A DNA stretch of 21,290 nt from Caryophanales bacterium UBA1719 (GTDB taxonomy: Bacteria; Bacillota_I; Bacilli_A; RFN20; CAG-826). Below, piece by piece: positions 15,601 through 21,290 of the stretch. A program made the translations under genes and the position numbers. The stretch spans positions 1-21,290 of the forward strand of contig DCIT01000003.1 in NCBI GenBank assembly GCA_002317145.1, in the 5' to 3' direction. The number at the start of each line of letters is the position of its first letter. Position 1 is the first letter of the stretch. The notes beneath the pieces are model-generated. The model was given only the letters and a program-made list of their open reading frames with translations, was not told the origin of the DNA and did not search any database.

Positions 15601-16055
15601 AATTTCTTAACTAGTTCATTTATATCAATTACATCTCCAACCTTTAAATACAAAGATAAAGAATTAAATAAAGCTGGATCTGGTAAATAACGTAAAACAC
15701 TGGCAGGATGCGCGATTACAATCTTCTTACTCTTATTATTTATTAAAGATAATGCATATAATCTCTGACTAGTAAATTCTTTAGAAGATGCCAAAGTTTC
15801 CGCTCTTATTAATTCATCAGAAGGAAATAAAACTACTTCATCATTTCCAACTAACGAAGATAATAAATTAGCTATTCTTTGTGCATTATATAAATTATTC
15901 GCTAATACTAATATATTTTCTTTTTTATTAATGTAAGAAGTAGCAACTAGTAAAGATACTCCTAAAGTATCATCCACCACGAAAATCCCTCTTTTCGAAA
16001 TTAGAGGGGGGATAGATGGATTTTTACTAATTACATCTAGTAAGTTAGTATTCGT
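12609..16055 (-). CDS. mfd: transcription-repair coupling factor Mfd, probable ACG start
   Basis: 1148 residues from the inferred start. Mfd binds RNA polymerase stalled at DNA damage, pushes it off with ATP and recruits UvrA. The N-terminal UvrB-like module begins NLLDVISKNPSI and includes FPSDELIRAE and RRGDIVDIY. The CarD-like RNA-polymerase-interaction domain is at about 479-538 (LNPGDYVVHEYNGIGKF to FVPLNQFRLI). The translocase has Walker A GDVGFGKT (about 631-638), the DEEQRFG box (about 732-738), SATPIPRTLQMSL and the GRVGRSDR motif VI, then a TRCF C-terminal domain. The start is unusual: a perfect AAGGAGG (16062-16068) lies six bases before an in-frame ACG at 16053-16055, which begins T/M-NTNLLDV where Mfd normally starts. 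The only in-frame conventional codon upstream is a TTG at 16091, which overlaps the promoter. Confidence 0.93.
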   Translation of the reverse strand, partial: TNTNLLDVISKNPSIPPLISKRGIFVVDDTLGVSLLVATSYINKKENILVLANNLYNAQRIANLLSSLVGNDEVVLFPSDELIRAETLASSKEFTSQRLYALSLINNKSKKIVIAHPASVLRYLPDPALFNSLSLYLKVGDVIDINELVKKLTLSGYYRVNRIDKSLEFARRGDIVDIYSINYDLPIRISFFDDEIESISFFDVASQESVKKIDNIKILPASDMLFSSEDKQLIKDKLLNQAKLDQDLVKDNYENLMFSLEEVINGFENQSNSDKLYKYFSYLNDNNFTLIDYFKPSMIITANREQFDVSSNLLIKESKDYLDDLFKEGRCISHLEMFINPEKILNNKIVINCKKYKERSTDIEFKVRPIINEGSNINATILSYIETNNKVLFALSNPSQLENVKNILEELKIDYENVDGLNLPKSKVGLTIFSLNEGFELLDEKIAVITSKELFNFHSRNSSFASRFKEGNILHSYQDLNPGDYVVHEYNGIGKFVDIETIEVDGVHRDFMHIMYAGGDKLFVPLNQFRLIRKYSGREGFTPKLSSLNGTAWNKSKEKIKERLNELTERLSNLYKDRASIGGYAFPKDDEFQTKFNNEFSYKLTDDQEQAYREIRDDMEKPYPMDRLLCGDVGFGKTEVAFRAIFKCINSGKQAALLCPTTLLCRQHYELAKVRFASFGVKIAVFSRLIPLKEQRKYIKEIKEGTIHLVIGTHRLLSKEIEFNNLGLLVVDEEQRFGVEQKERIKEIKKDVDVLSLSATPIPRTLQMSLVGIRSLSQINTAPRLRNAIQTYVTAYSETIIKELIERELSREGQIFYLHNNVGTIYEKASRLKKMIPLANVGVVHGKMDRNEIEEVMLKFYSGEINLLVATSIIENGLDVPNANMIIVENADTFGLSQLYQIKGRVGRSDRIAYAYLLFNEHKILNQDAQKRLKAIQEFAELGSGYKIAQRDLMIRGAGDILGKEQAGFIDTVGMDLYIKLLNEAVNKHNQEIIIDHKPNKLLSIDAYIPNTYIKEEEKVEIYQTIENAKDVKEVNKIKHKLRDIYGRIPLEVNNLLIKKKIDINTESGEFRTIREVDNKLIILLSESFCEKKGIAVKLFDILYDYMDKVKISYLKKELRLEIIKEGLWLNDLDEITNKIHKLYLSEK

Positions 16056-16061
16056 AAATAA

Positions 16062-16068
16062 CCTCCTT
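16062..16068 (-). promoter_or_regulatory. perfect Shine-Dalgarno that decides the mfd start
   Basis: AAGGAGG on the minus strand, six bases upstream of the ACG at 16053-16055. It lies inside the reading frame that would be used from the upstream TTG, which argues against that TTG. Confidence 0.85.
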
Positions 16069-16079
16069 ACTGAGTAAGT

Positions 16080-16107
16080 AATATAACACAAAAATATTAA
16101 TTAACAA
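16080..16107 (-). promoter_or_regulatory. putative mfd promoter
   Basis: Minus strand TTGTTA (16102-16107), 16-base spacer, TATATT (16080-16085). Transcription would start near 16073, just before the Shine-Dalgarno. It lies directly downstream of the prs terminator. Confidence 0.6.
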
Positions 16108-16121
16108 AGTTAATGAAACAA

Positions 16122-16153
16122 AAACGCTTCTAATTAATTTGCTAGAAGCGTTT
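16122..16153 (-). terminator. rho-independent terminator of prs
   Basis: An 11-bp perfect stem AAACGCTTCTA / TAGAAGCGTTT (16143-16153 and 16122-16132) with a 10-base loop. On the minus strand T residues follow, and it lies 24 bases after the prs stop codon. Confidence 0.88.
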
Positions 16154-16176
16154 AATTTAATAACTAAATTTATTAA

Positions 16177-17139
16177 TTATTTCTTATCATGAGAGAATTG
16201 ACGTAAGGTGGTTGATAATGATTTACCTTCGACAATTGATCTAATGACATTACTTAATAATGGAGCGACTGATAAGACTTTAATTTTGTCGCATTTCTTT
16301 TCTTTTGGTAATGGAATTGTATCAGTTATAATCATTTCATCTAAACCTTTTGATTCGCAGATATTCTTAATAGCATTACCAGAGATAATACCATGAGTAA
16401 TAGCAGCATAAACTTTCTTTGCTCCTAACTCTTTTAATTTATCAGCAGCATGGCATAGTGTTCCGCATGTATCAGCAATATCATCGACAATAATGCAGTT
16501 TTTATTTCTGACATTACCAACGATAGCGACAATCTCAGAAACATTTGGTCTTGTACGTCTTTTATCAATAATAACTAGAGAAGCATTTAATTTACTTGCT
16601 AATCTTGAAGCACGAGTAACTCCACCATGATCAGGAGATACACAAGCAACATTCTTTAAATTTAATTTTGCAAAGTAATTATAGAAAATATTAATAGCAG
16701 AAATATCATCAACAGGAATATTAAAGAATCCTTGAATTTGTGGTGCATGTAAATCCATACAGATAACTCTATTAGCACCTGCAACAGTTAATAAATCAGC
16801 AACTAAACGAGCACTAATTGGTTGACGTGGTTTAGCTTTTCTTTCTTGACGTGCATATCCATAATAAGGAATAACACAGTTGATACTTCTTGCACTGGCT
16901 CTCTTACAAGCATCAATACAAATTAATACTTCCATTAATCTTTCAGTAGCAGGAGTGCATGTTGATTGAATAATATAAACATCATCTCCACGGAATGTCT
17001 CATTACTATCAAACAAAATTTCACCATCAGCGAAATGCAAGACTTTTGAATCAATAATTGGGACTCCTAGTCTTCTTGAAATTTCCTTAGTTAAAGCTTC
17101 GTTAGCAGTAAGACTAATTAATTTAACTCTCTTAAGCAT
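16177..17139 (-). CDS. prs: ribose-phosphate pyrophosphokinase (PRPP synthetase)
   Basis: 320 residues, full length. It makes PRPP from ribose-5-phosphate and ATP, the precursor for purines, pyrimidines, NAD, His and Trp. FADGE (36-40) is the substrate region, IPYYGYARQERKAKPRQPIS (about 90-109) is the ATP-binding flexible loop, and DLHAPQIQGFFNIP (129-142) carries the metal-binding His. SPDHGG lies at about 168-173, and CIIVDDIADTCGTL (215-228) is the PRPP-binding loop. The usual class I start (S-G-x-A/N-x-x-L) appears here as SLTANEALTKEI. GGAGAGG lies upstream of the ATG. A strong terminator follows. In B. subtilis prs lies a few genes before pth and mfd; here pth is upstream of prs with DUF2130 between. 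Confidence 0.97.
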   Translation of the reverse strand: MLKRVKLISLTANEALTKEISRRLGVPIIDSKVLHFADGEILFDSNETFRGDDVYIIQSTCTPATERLMEVLICIDACKRASARSINCVIPYYGYARQERKAKPRQPISARLVADLLTVAGANRVICMDLHAPQIQGFFNIPVDDISAINIFYNYFAKLNLKNVACVSPDHGGVTRASRLASKLNASLVIIDKRRTRPNVSEIVAIVGNVRNKNCIIVDDIADTCGTLCHAADKLKELGAKKVYAAITHGIISGNAIKNICESKGLDEMIITDTIPLPKEKKCDKIKVLSVAPLLSNVIRSIVEGKSLSTTLRQFSHDKK

Positions 17140-17177
17140 AAAAATACCTCTCCAAAAATATTTTTTATTTTATGAAT

Positions 17178-17205
17178 ATTATATTCTTATTAATAAGAAT
17201 AACCA
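17178..17205 (-). promoter_or_regulatory. possible prs promoter with palindromic spacer
   Basis: Minus strand TATAAT (17178-17183), followed upstream by the palindrome ATTCTTATTAATAAGAAT (17183-17200), which fills the -10/-35 spacer. TGGTTA at 17200-17205 would be a poor 3/6 -35. The leader would be about 32 bases with GGAGAGG. Confidence 0.4.
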
Positions 17206-17226
17206 CTTAAAAAGTTTGAAAGCGGT

Positions 17227-18456
17227 TTATTCTTCGCTTTTATCGGCTTTTAATTTAGCGGCTAAGGAAGGACTATTCCATAAAAGTTTGCGCATTGTTA
17301 AACTTTGGACCTTATTATTTGCAGTGTTTAATTGAGACATACTGTCTTGTAAATCTTTCTTAGTTTTTTCAAGTTTTTTGATTGTATCGTCAATACCTTT
17401 AATTGCATCATTAAAATGTCCTGCGGATAAATTCATATTTCTTAAGAATCCATCTTTAAACTCGCCTAACTTTGTTTCAAAATTAGTGACATCTACATTT
17501 TGCTTCTTATATTCTTCAAGTTCTAATTTTGTTGTTTGAGCTTTTAATGCTGCATTTCTAAGTAGGCTGATGATTGCCATAAAACATTGAGGTCTTACAA
17601 CATACATTTTTGGAAATTTATAGCTAACATCAGTAATTCCAGTATATAAATTATTATCAGCTTCTAACGTTGTAACTAATACAGCGTATTCGCATTTCTT
17701 AGCTTTTCTATCCGAATCTAACTTCTTAAAAAACTCTTCGTTTTTATGTTTGGTAGTTGAATCATCACTTTCGTTTTTCATATCAAACATGATTGATATT
17801 ATTTCAGTTTTTTTGTCTCCATCAACAACATAATCGCGGAAGATAAAATCGCCTTTTTGCTTATTAACAGTTAGATCATTATCCTTTTCAAAGTATGCAT
17901 TTGGATACGCAGTCATTCTTTGAGAATTAAATTGATTCTCACAATATTGTTCTAATGATTCGCCAATATTTTTAACAGTTAATCTAGATTTAAAATCTTT
18001 ATAACTCTTGATTTCATCAAGTAATTTATCTTTTTCGTTTCTAAATGTATTCGCTTGTTTATGAAGTGCTTCTTCCACTGCTAATTGCTTTTCAGATTCT
18101 GCCTTAGATAAATCTTCTCTTAGTTTAATAACACTCTCGTTATATTTCTTTTCAAGTTGCAATTTCTCTGTTTCTTTTTCTTGATCTTTATTTTTTAACT
18201 GACTCTTTAAATTAATTATTTCAGCATCATAAGAGTTCTTTAACTCTAATGTTTTATTCTTAATTAAATTGTCACGTTCATTTTGTAAATTAATAATTTT
18301 ATTCTCTAATTCTTTTGCTTTTGCATTAGCTTTTGTCTCAATTAAAGTTTGTAATTCTTTTTCTCTTAACGCTACACGACGAGCAATTTCTTTCTCTGCC
18401 TCATCATTGTTTAATTCGATAACATTTCCACATTTTTTACATACAATAGTGCTCAT
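17227..18456 (-). CDS. DUF2130 family protein: zinc-knuckle-like start, long coiled coil, nuclease-like domain
   Basis: 409 residues. CKKC (6-9) is half of a zinc-ribbon. A charged heptad-rich coiled coil covers about 18-155. Next is the DUF2130 domain: KNIGESLEQYCENQF (162-176), QKGDFIFRDYV (200-210) and EIISIMFDMKNES (218-230). A Glu, a following Asp (GDF) and Asp-x-Lys (FDMKNE) are spaced as in restriction-endonuclease-like PD-(D/E)xK folds. YKFPKMYVVRPQCFMAIISLLRNAA is the conserved C-terminal part, followed by a second coiled coil (about 340-395). The family is widespread but uncharacterised as far as I know; nuclease activity is inference. The start is supported by AGAGGAG. It lies between pth and prs in a block that is otherwise housekeeping, and diverges from a short orphan gene. 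Confidence 0.88.
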   Translation of the reverse strand: MSTIVCKKCGNVIELNNDEAEKEIARRVALREKELQTLIETKANAKAKELENKIINLQNERDNLIKNKTLELKNSYDAEIINLKSQLKNKDQEKETEKLQLEKKYNESVIKLREDLSKAESEKQLAVEEALHKQANTFRNEKDKLLDEIKSYKDFKSRLTVKNIGESLEQYCENQFNSQRMTAYPNAYFEKDNDLTVNKQKGDFIFRDYVVDGDKKTEIISIMFDMKNESDDSTTKHKNEEFFKKLDSDRKAKKCEYAVLVTTLEADNNLYTGITDVSYKFPKMYVVRPQCFMAIISLLRNAALKAQTTKLELEEYKKQNVDVTNFETKLGEFKDGFLRNMNLSAGHFNDAIKGIDDTIKKLEKTKKDLQDSMSQLNTANNKVQSLTMRKLLWNSPSLAAKLKADKSEE

Positions 18457-18478
18457 AATAATCTCCTCTTTAATACAT

Positions 18479-18484
18479 ATTATA
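18479..18484 (-). promoter_or_regulatory. -10 element for the DUF2130 gene
   Basis: Minus strand perfect TATAAT; predicted start near 18472 leaves a 16-base leader with AGAGGAG. The -35 is poor. Confidence 0.5.
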
Positions 18485-18535
18485 TCCTATTAATATAATT
18501 AATAATGATCGTGTACCAAAATTATCTCATTTATT

Positions 18536-18544
18536 TGTTATACT
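18536..18544 (+). promoter_or_regulatory. extended -10 promoter of a leaderless orphan gene
   Basis: TGTTATACT (TG-n-TATACT). Only eight bases separate it from the ATG at 18553, so transcription should start at or within two bases of the start codon. No Shine-Dalgarno is present. Confidence 0.6.
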
Positions 18545-18552
18545 ATTAATAT

Positions 18553-18846
18553 ATGTGGAACGTATATCAATATGTAAAAGACTTTGGAGATAACAAAGTC
18601 ACCTATAAAGACTTTATTAATATATATAAGTCTCAAGAAGTGTTAAGAAAATTTATTTCTGACTCTTATTTTGATATAGAACAAAAAGGTTTTATCGAAG
18701 AATTTAAAAATAATACAAACATTAGTTTCCCTAATGAAAAATACGCGAATATCACTGATTTTATCCTCAAATCAAAGAACCAAAACGATTTAAAAAATGT
18801 TTGTAAAAATCTAATGATTTGCTTCGATAAAATTTATAAAAAATAA
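18553..18846 (+). CDS. short orphan protein, probably translated from a leaderless mRNA
   Basis: 97 residues, not recognised. It is polar and mostly helical (KDFINIYKSQEVLRKFISDSYFD; FILKSKNQNDLKNVCKNLMICFDKIYKK), with two Cys near the C-terminus and no signal or membrane segment. A stop codon lies in frame just upstream (TAA in the -10/start gap), so ATG 18553 is the first possible start. The extended -10 is eight bases away, which makes the message leaderless or nearly so. It converges on pth with a one-base gap and diverges from the DUF2130 gene. A real gene is favoured by the promoter and by the absence of any competing frame on either strand; homology would be needed for certainty. Confidence 0.6.
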   Translation: MWNVYQYVKDFGDNKVTYKDFINIYKSQEVLRKFISDSYFDIEQKGFIEEFKNNTNISFPNEKYANITDFILKSKNQNDLKNVCKNLMICFDKIYKK

Positions 18847-18847
18847 T

Positions 18848-19387
18848 TTAGTTAAATTTGCTCATCGCATGATGAAAATCAAATTTTAAATAATCTAAAA
18901 TCGCGTCTTTCGCTTTCTTCTGCGCTTCTAATATTAAAGGTAATTCTTCTTTACTTGGTTTAGATAAAACAAAATCAATCGTATTATATTTTGGTTCGCC
19001 AATTCCAATACGAATTCTTTTATATTTATCGCTTGATAAATTATCAATGATATTTTGTAAACCTTTATGTCCACCACTAGAGCCAGATTCTCTTAATCTA
19101 ATCTTACCAACAGGAAGAGCCATATCATCACTAATAACTAAAATATCATTGATATCGATTTTAAAGAACTTCATTATCTCTCTTACTGATTCACCTGATA
19201 AGTTCATTAAAGTAGATGGCTTTAATAAACAAATATCATCTTTCTTACCATAAGTTCCTTTAAAATCGGTTTTATTTATTTTGATATCTAATTCATCAGC
19301 GAGTAAATCAATAGTATCAAAACCCATGTTATGACGAGTGTGTTGATATTCTTTACCGATGTTTCCTAGTCCTACTATTAGTTTCAT
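18848..19387 (-). CDS. pth: peptidyl-tRNA hydrolase
   Basis: 179 residues, a compact but complete Pth. It releases peptides from tRNAs dropped by ribosomes and is essential in bacteria. GLGNIGKEYQHTRHNMGFDTID (6-27) carries Asn10 and the catalytic base His19; the common GNPG appears here as GNIG. KPSTLMNLSGESV (56-68) holds Asn62. VISDDMALPVGKIRLRESGSSGGHKGLQNI (84-113) contains the catalytic Asp and the substrate-binding His, and YKRIRIGIGEP follows. The start overlaps the flavodoxin gene by four bases (ATGA), so the two are translationally coupled. In Bacillus pth lies close to prs and mfd, as here. Confidence 0.97.
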   Translation of the reverse strand: MKLIVGLGNIGKEYQHTRHNMGFDTIDLLADELDIKINKTDFKGTYGKKDDICLLKPSTLMNLSGESVREIMKFFKIDINDILVISDDMALPVGKIRLRESGSSGGHKGLQNIIDNLSSDKYKRIRIGIGEPKYNTIDFVLSKPSKEELPLILEAQKKAKDAILDYLKFDFHHAMSKFN

Positions 19388-19926
19388 ACAATTTTACTTT
19401 CTCTTTCTAGTTTATGGATTGTCTCCATGATGCGCTCAATACCATTAATATCATTATACTCAATTGGATGAGTAAGAATAGATGTCGCTTGAGACATATT
19501 TTGTTTTATTAATGGTTCTTTTTTCGCTGCAGCTTTTAGTCCTAAAGACATTATTTTCCTTAATGGCCAGGATAATTTATTAGCATCGAATCCTCCAACT
19601 AATTCATATAATCTAATATGATAGTCATCTAATAAATTAATAGTAATTATGCTTTGTCTTCTGTCAGGAGTTGATGGTTGCATTCCTACTGCGACAATGA
19701 TTAAATTTTTATCTTTTATTTTTTTATATAACTTTAAAAATTTCTCAACGTGTCTAATCTTATTATTCATTAAAGATGACATAAAAATAATCGTGTCATA
19801 TTCCATCATCTTTTTAACTTTCATCTTTTTATAATCAAGATAATCACAGACAATTCTATTAGAAAGTGACTCAGCATAATTCTTAGTATGTCCACATTTA
19901 GAGGAATAATAGATTATCGTTTTCAT
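19384..19926 (-). CDS. flavodoxin-domain protein (HemG/Flavodoxin_5-like)
   Basis: 180 residues. The N-terminal SSKCGHTKNYAESL (8-21) is a flavodoxin FMN-phosphate loop (T/S-x-x-G-x-T). YDTIIFMSSLMNNKIRHVEKFLKLY (about 44-68) is the second flavin-contacting strand and loop, and NLIIVAVGM the third core strand. The C-terminal part (GGFDANKLSWPLRKIMSLGLK) is like the F-x-G-x-x-x-x-x-L-x-x-x-x-R/K segment of flavodoxin-domain proteins related to HemG. An electron-transfer role is likely; haem synthesis is not implied, since no haem genes are present here. There is no Shine-Dalgarno; the ATG lies about seven bases from the predicted transcription start, so the mRNA is nearly leaderless. It overlaps pth by four bases. 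Confidence 0.8.
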   Translation of the reverse strand: MKTIIYYSSKCGHTKNYAESLSNRIVCDYLDYKKMKVKKMMEYDTIIFMSSLMNNKIRHVEKFLKLYKKIKDKNLIIVAVGMQPSTPDRRQSIITINLLDDYHIRLYELVGGFDANKLSWPLRKIMSLGLKAAAKKEPLIKQNMSQATSILTHPIEYNDINGIERIMETIHKLERESKIV

Positions 19927-19935
19927 AAGATATAA

Positions 19936-19953
19936 AAATAGTATAAACTATTT
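19936..19953. promoter_or_regulatory. symmetric bidirectional promoter between the flavodoxin gene and popT
   Basis: In the 32-base divergent gap an inverted repeat AAATAGT-ATAA-ACTATTT holds two overlapping -10 boxes: TATAAA (+, 19942-19947) and TATACT (minus, 19940-19945). Predicted starts are 5-7 bases from each ATG. No -35 or Shine-Dalgarno fits in the gap. Confidence 0.5.
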
Positions 19954-19958
19954 AAGTT

Positions 19959-20915
19959 ATGAAAAAGTTTTTTATTAAATTTAAAGACAAAATATTTGAT
20001 GCACTTAAATCTATGGGAATAGGTGTCGCTATTTTAATTCCAGGTGTAAGTGCAGGTACAATCGCATTAATTACTAAGATATACGATAAGATGACAGAAG
20101 CGATTGCAAATATTTTTAAAGACTTTAAGAGATCTATTATTACTCTTATTCCTATTGCTATTGGTGTAGCAATTGCAATGGTGGCAGCATGGGTTCCATT
20201 ACACTTAGCAAGTGAACATATTTTATTTGCAATGGTCTCCTTATTTGCGGGTTGTGTTATCGGAAGTATTCCTGATGTTGTTGATAATATTAAAGGAGAT
20301 AAGATTAAGAAAAGATATTGGATATATTTAATTCTTGCTATTGGTTGTGGAGCGTTATTTGGTATTCTTTCTTATCATTGTGGATTAGATGTTTCTCATT
20401 TATTCTCTCCTTCAATAGATAAGAAATTATATTTAATTATTATTCCTGTTGGATTTGTTGCTGCGGCAGGTATTGTTGTGCCAGGTATATCAGGATCGAT
20501 GATGTTATTAGTATTAGGATTCTACACTCAGATATTAGGAATATTTAAAGGTGGACAAAACTTAGGTCCAGCAATTGGTGTATTAGCATGTATGGCAGTT
20601 GGAGTCTTACTTGGTATGTTAGCGTTCTCTAAAATAATGAGAGTTTTGTTAGCGAAATTTAGAACCGCTACATTTATATGGATTATTGGTTTAGTTATAG
20701 GAGGTATCTTCTCCTTATACTATAACCACGATATTATTGCTTATTATCAAAAAGGTATTAAATGGTGGGAATATATGTTAGCGGCGTTCCTCTTAGTAGG
20801 TGGATTCATCGGAAGTTATGCTTTAACTTTATATAACCGTAAACATAAAGAATTAAGTGAAGAAAATAAGAAAATAGATACAAAGAAAAATGCGCGTAGA
20901 CAAGTTTCTAAGTAA
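19959..20915 (+). CDS. popT: DUF368/PopT-type undecaprenyl-phosphate translocase
   Basis: 318 residues with about eight hydrophobic segments. The DUF368 signature is clear: GIGVAILIPGVSAGTIALITKIYDKM (about 21-45) and, in the second half, GFVAAAGIVVPGISGSMMLLVLGFY (about 165-189). The two IPGxSxGT-like re-entrant motifs (27-34 and 174-181) indicate an inverted repeat. DUF368 members (PopT) recycle the C55 lipid carrier undecaprenyl-phosphate across the cytoplasmic membrane for wall polymer synthesis. The C-terminal tail is basic and cytoplasmic (NRKHKELSEENKK). No Shine-Dalgarno precedes the ATG; see the shared divergent promoter. The stop lies 26 bases inside the next gene. The gene symbol is by family, not by a close match. 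Confidence 0.9.
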   Translation: MKKFFIKFKDKIFDALKSMGIGVAILIPGVSAGTIALITKIYDKMTEAIANIFKDFKRSIITLIPIAIGVAIAMVAAWVPLHLASEHILFAMVSLFAGCVIGSIPDVVDNIKGDKIKKRYWIYLILAIGCGALFGILSYHCGLDVSHLFSPSIDKKLYLIIIPVGFVAAAGIVVPGISGSMMLLVLGFYTQILGIFKGGQNLGPAIGVLACMAVGVLLGMLAFSKIMRVLLAKFRTATFIWIIGLVIGGIFSLYYNHDIIAYYQKGIKWWEYMLAAFLLVGGFIGSYALTLYNRKHKELSEENKKIDTKKNARRQVSK

Positions 20916-21290
20916 TGCCGGAATTGCCTCTAGAAGTCAATTAAAGAAATATTTAAAAGATAAAAGAATATCTATTAATGATGTTTTGATAATGCATGGC
21001 AAAACTCAAATAGATCCAAGTAAAGATATTGTTAAAGTAGATAATAAAATAATTGAATATAAACAATATTATTATTTTGTTTTAAATAAACCAAAAGGGT
21101 ATGTATCCGCGAACGAAGATGATAAATATCCAACGGTTATGGATTTCTTTTCTCATTTAAAAATTAAAGGATTATCACATGTTGGAAGATTAGATATAGA
21201 TACTACTGGTGTCTTATTAATCACTAATGATGGTAAACTAGGTCACTTCTTAATATCTCCTAAAAGTAATGTAAAGAAAATATATAACGT
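20890..21290 (+). CDS. RsuA/RluB-family rRNA pseudouridine synthase (3' truncated by window)
   Basis: 133 residues are visible from the ATG at 20890; the frame stays open to the window edge. An S4 RNA-binding domain covers about 1-60 (MRVDKFLSNAGIASRSQLKKYLKDKRISIND). The synthase domain begins YYFVLNKPKGYVSA and contains the catalytic HVGRLDIDTTGVLLITNDG, with Asp102 the nucleophile. NDGKLGHFLISPKSNVKKIYN is the usual continuation. The family isomerises a single uridine in 16S (RsuA, U516) or 23S rRNA (RluB/E/F); the short S4 and sequence style suggest the RsuA type of Firmicutes. The start lies inside popT, overlapping by 26 bases in a different frame, with no clear Shine-Dalgarno. Confidence 0.93.
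   Translation, partial: MRVDKFLSNAGIASRSQLKKYLKDKRISINDVLIMHGKTQIDPSKDIVKVDNKIIEYKQYYYFVLNKPKGYVSANEDDKYPTVMDFFSHLKIKGLSHVGRLDIDTTGVLLITNDGKLGHFLISPKSNVKKIYN

Noticed and set aside
16056..16091. TTG at 16091 as the mfd start, giving 12 extra residues
   Set aside because: It has no Shine-Dalgarno, the codons overlap a plausible -10 box, and the extension contains a perfect Shine-Dalgarno placed for the downstream ACG.

Overview
The window is about 70% A+T, densely coded, and comes from a bacterium using the standard code. The first two genes end in TGA and tryptophan is read from TGG, which rules out the TGA=Trp code of Mycoplasma and Spiroplasma. Gene content and order (mfd-rqcP-tilS-ftsH-dusB-lysS, with prs and pth alongside) are those of the low-GC Firmicutes. 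I infer a small-genome member of the Bacilli, Erysipelotrichia-, RF39- or Acholeplasma-like, but cannot name a genus. A PopT-type undecaprenyl-phosphate translocase argues for a lineage that still handles the cell-wall lipid carrier.

Left part (1-3304, + strand): the 3' part of guaA, a small putative lipoprotein, a four-helix membrane protein, a bidirectional terminator, the tmRNA gene ssrA on the minus strand (1938-2337), and an unrecognised two-helix membrane protein. Centre (3316-19926, minus strand): running backwards from 19926 are a flavodoxin-like protein, pth, a DUF2130 coiled-coil protein, prs, mfd, rqcP, an alpha/beta hydrolase, tilS, ftsH, dusB, a type III toxin-antitoxin locus, lysS, a nitroreductase and a YwaF-like membrane protein. 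A short orphan gene (18553-18846) is on the opposite strand. Many junctions are tight (overlaps of 1, 4 and 8 bases, or gaps of 1-2), so this is a translation, tRNA-modification and repair block cut into a few transcripts by promoters upstream of prs, mfd, the hydrolase and lysS. Right end (+ strand): popT, then the start of an RsuA/RluB-family pseudouridine synthase overlapping it by 26 bases.

The most interesting locus is between dusB and lysS (about 6113-6873). A ToxN/AbiQ-like endoribonuclease gene is preceded on its own strand by a rho-independent terminator, and before that by two perfect 36-base repeats on a 44-base period. Repeat RNA, terminator, toxin is the diagnostic order of type III (RNA-inhibits-protein) toxin-antitoxin and phage-abortive systems. 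The repeat sequence is not one I recognise. A perfect 16-base palindrome lies just upstream of the repeats.

Other points: mfd appears to start at an ACG codon behind a perfect Shine-Dalgarno; three genes look leaderless, two of them sharing one symmetric promoter in a 32-base divergent gap; and the tmRNA tag is long and ends LALA rather than LAA.
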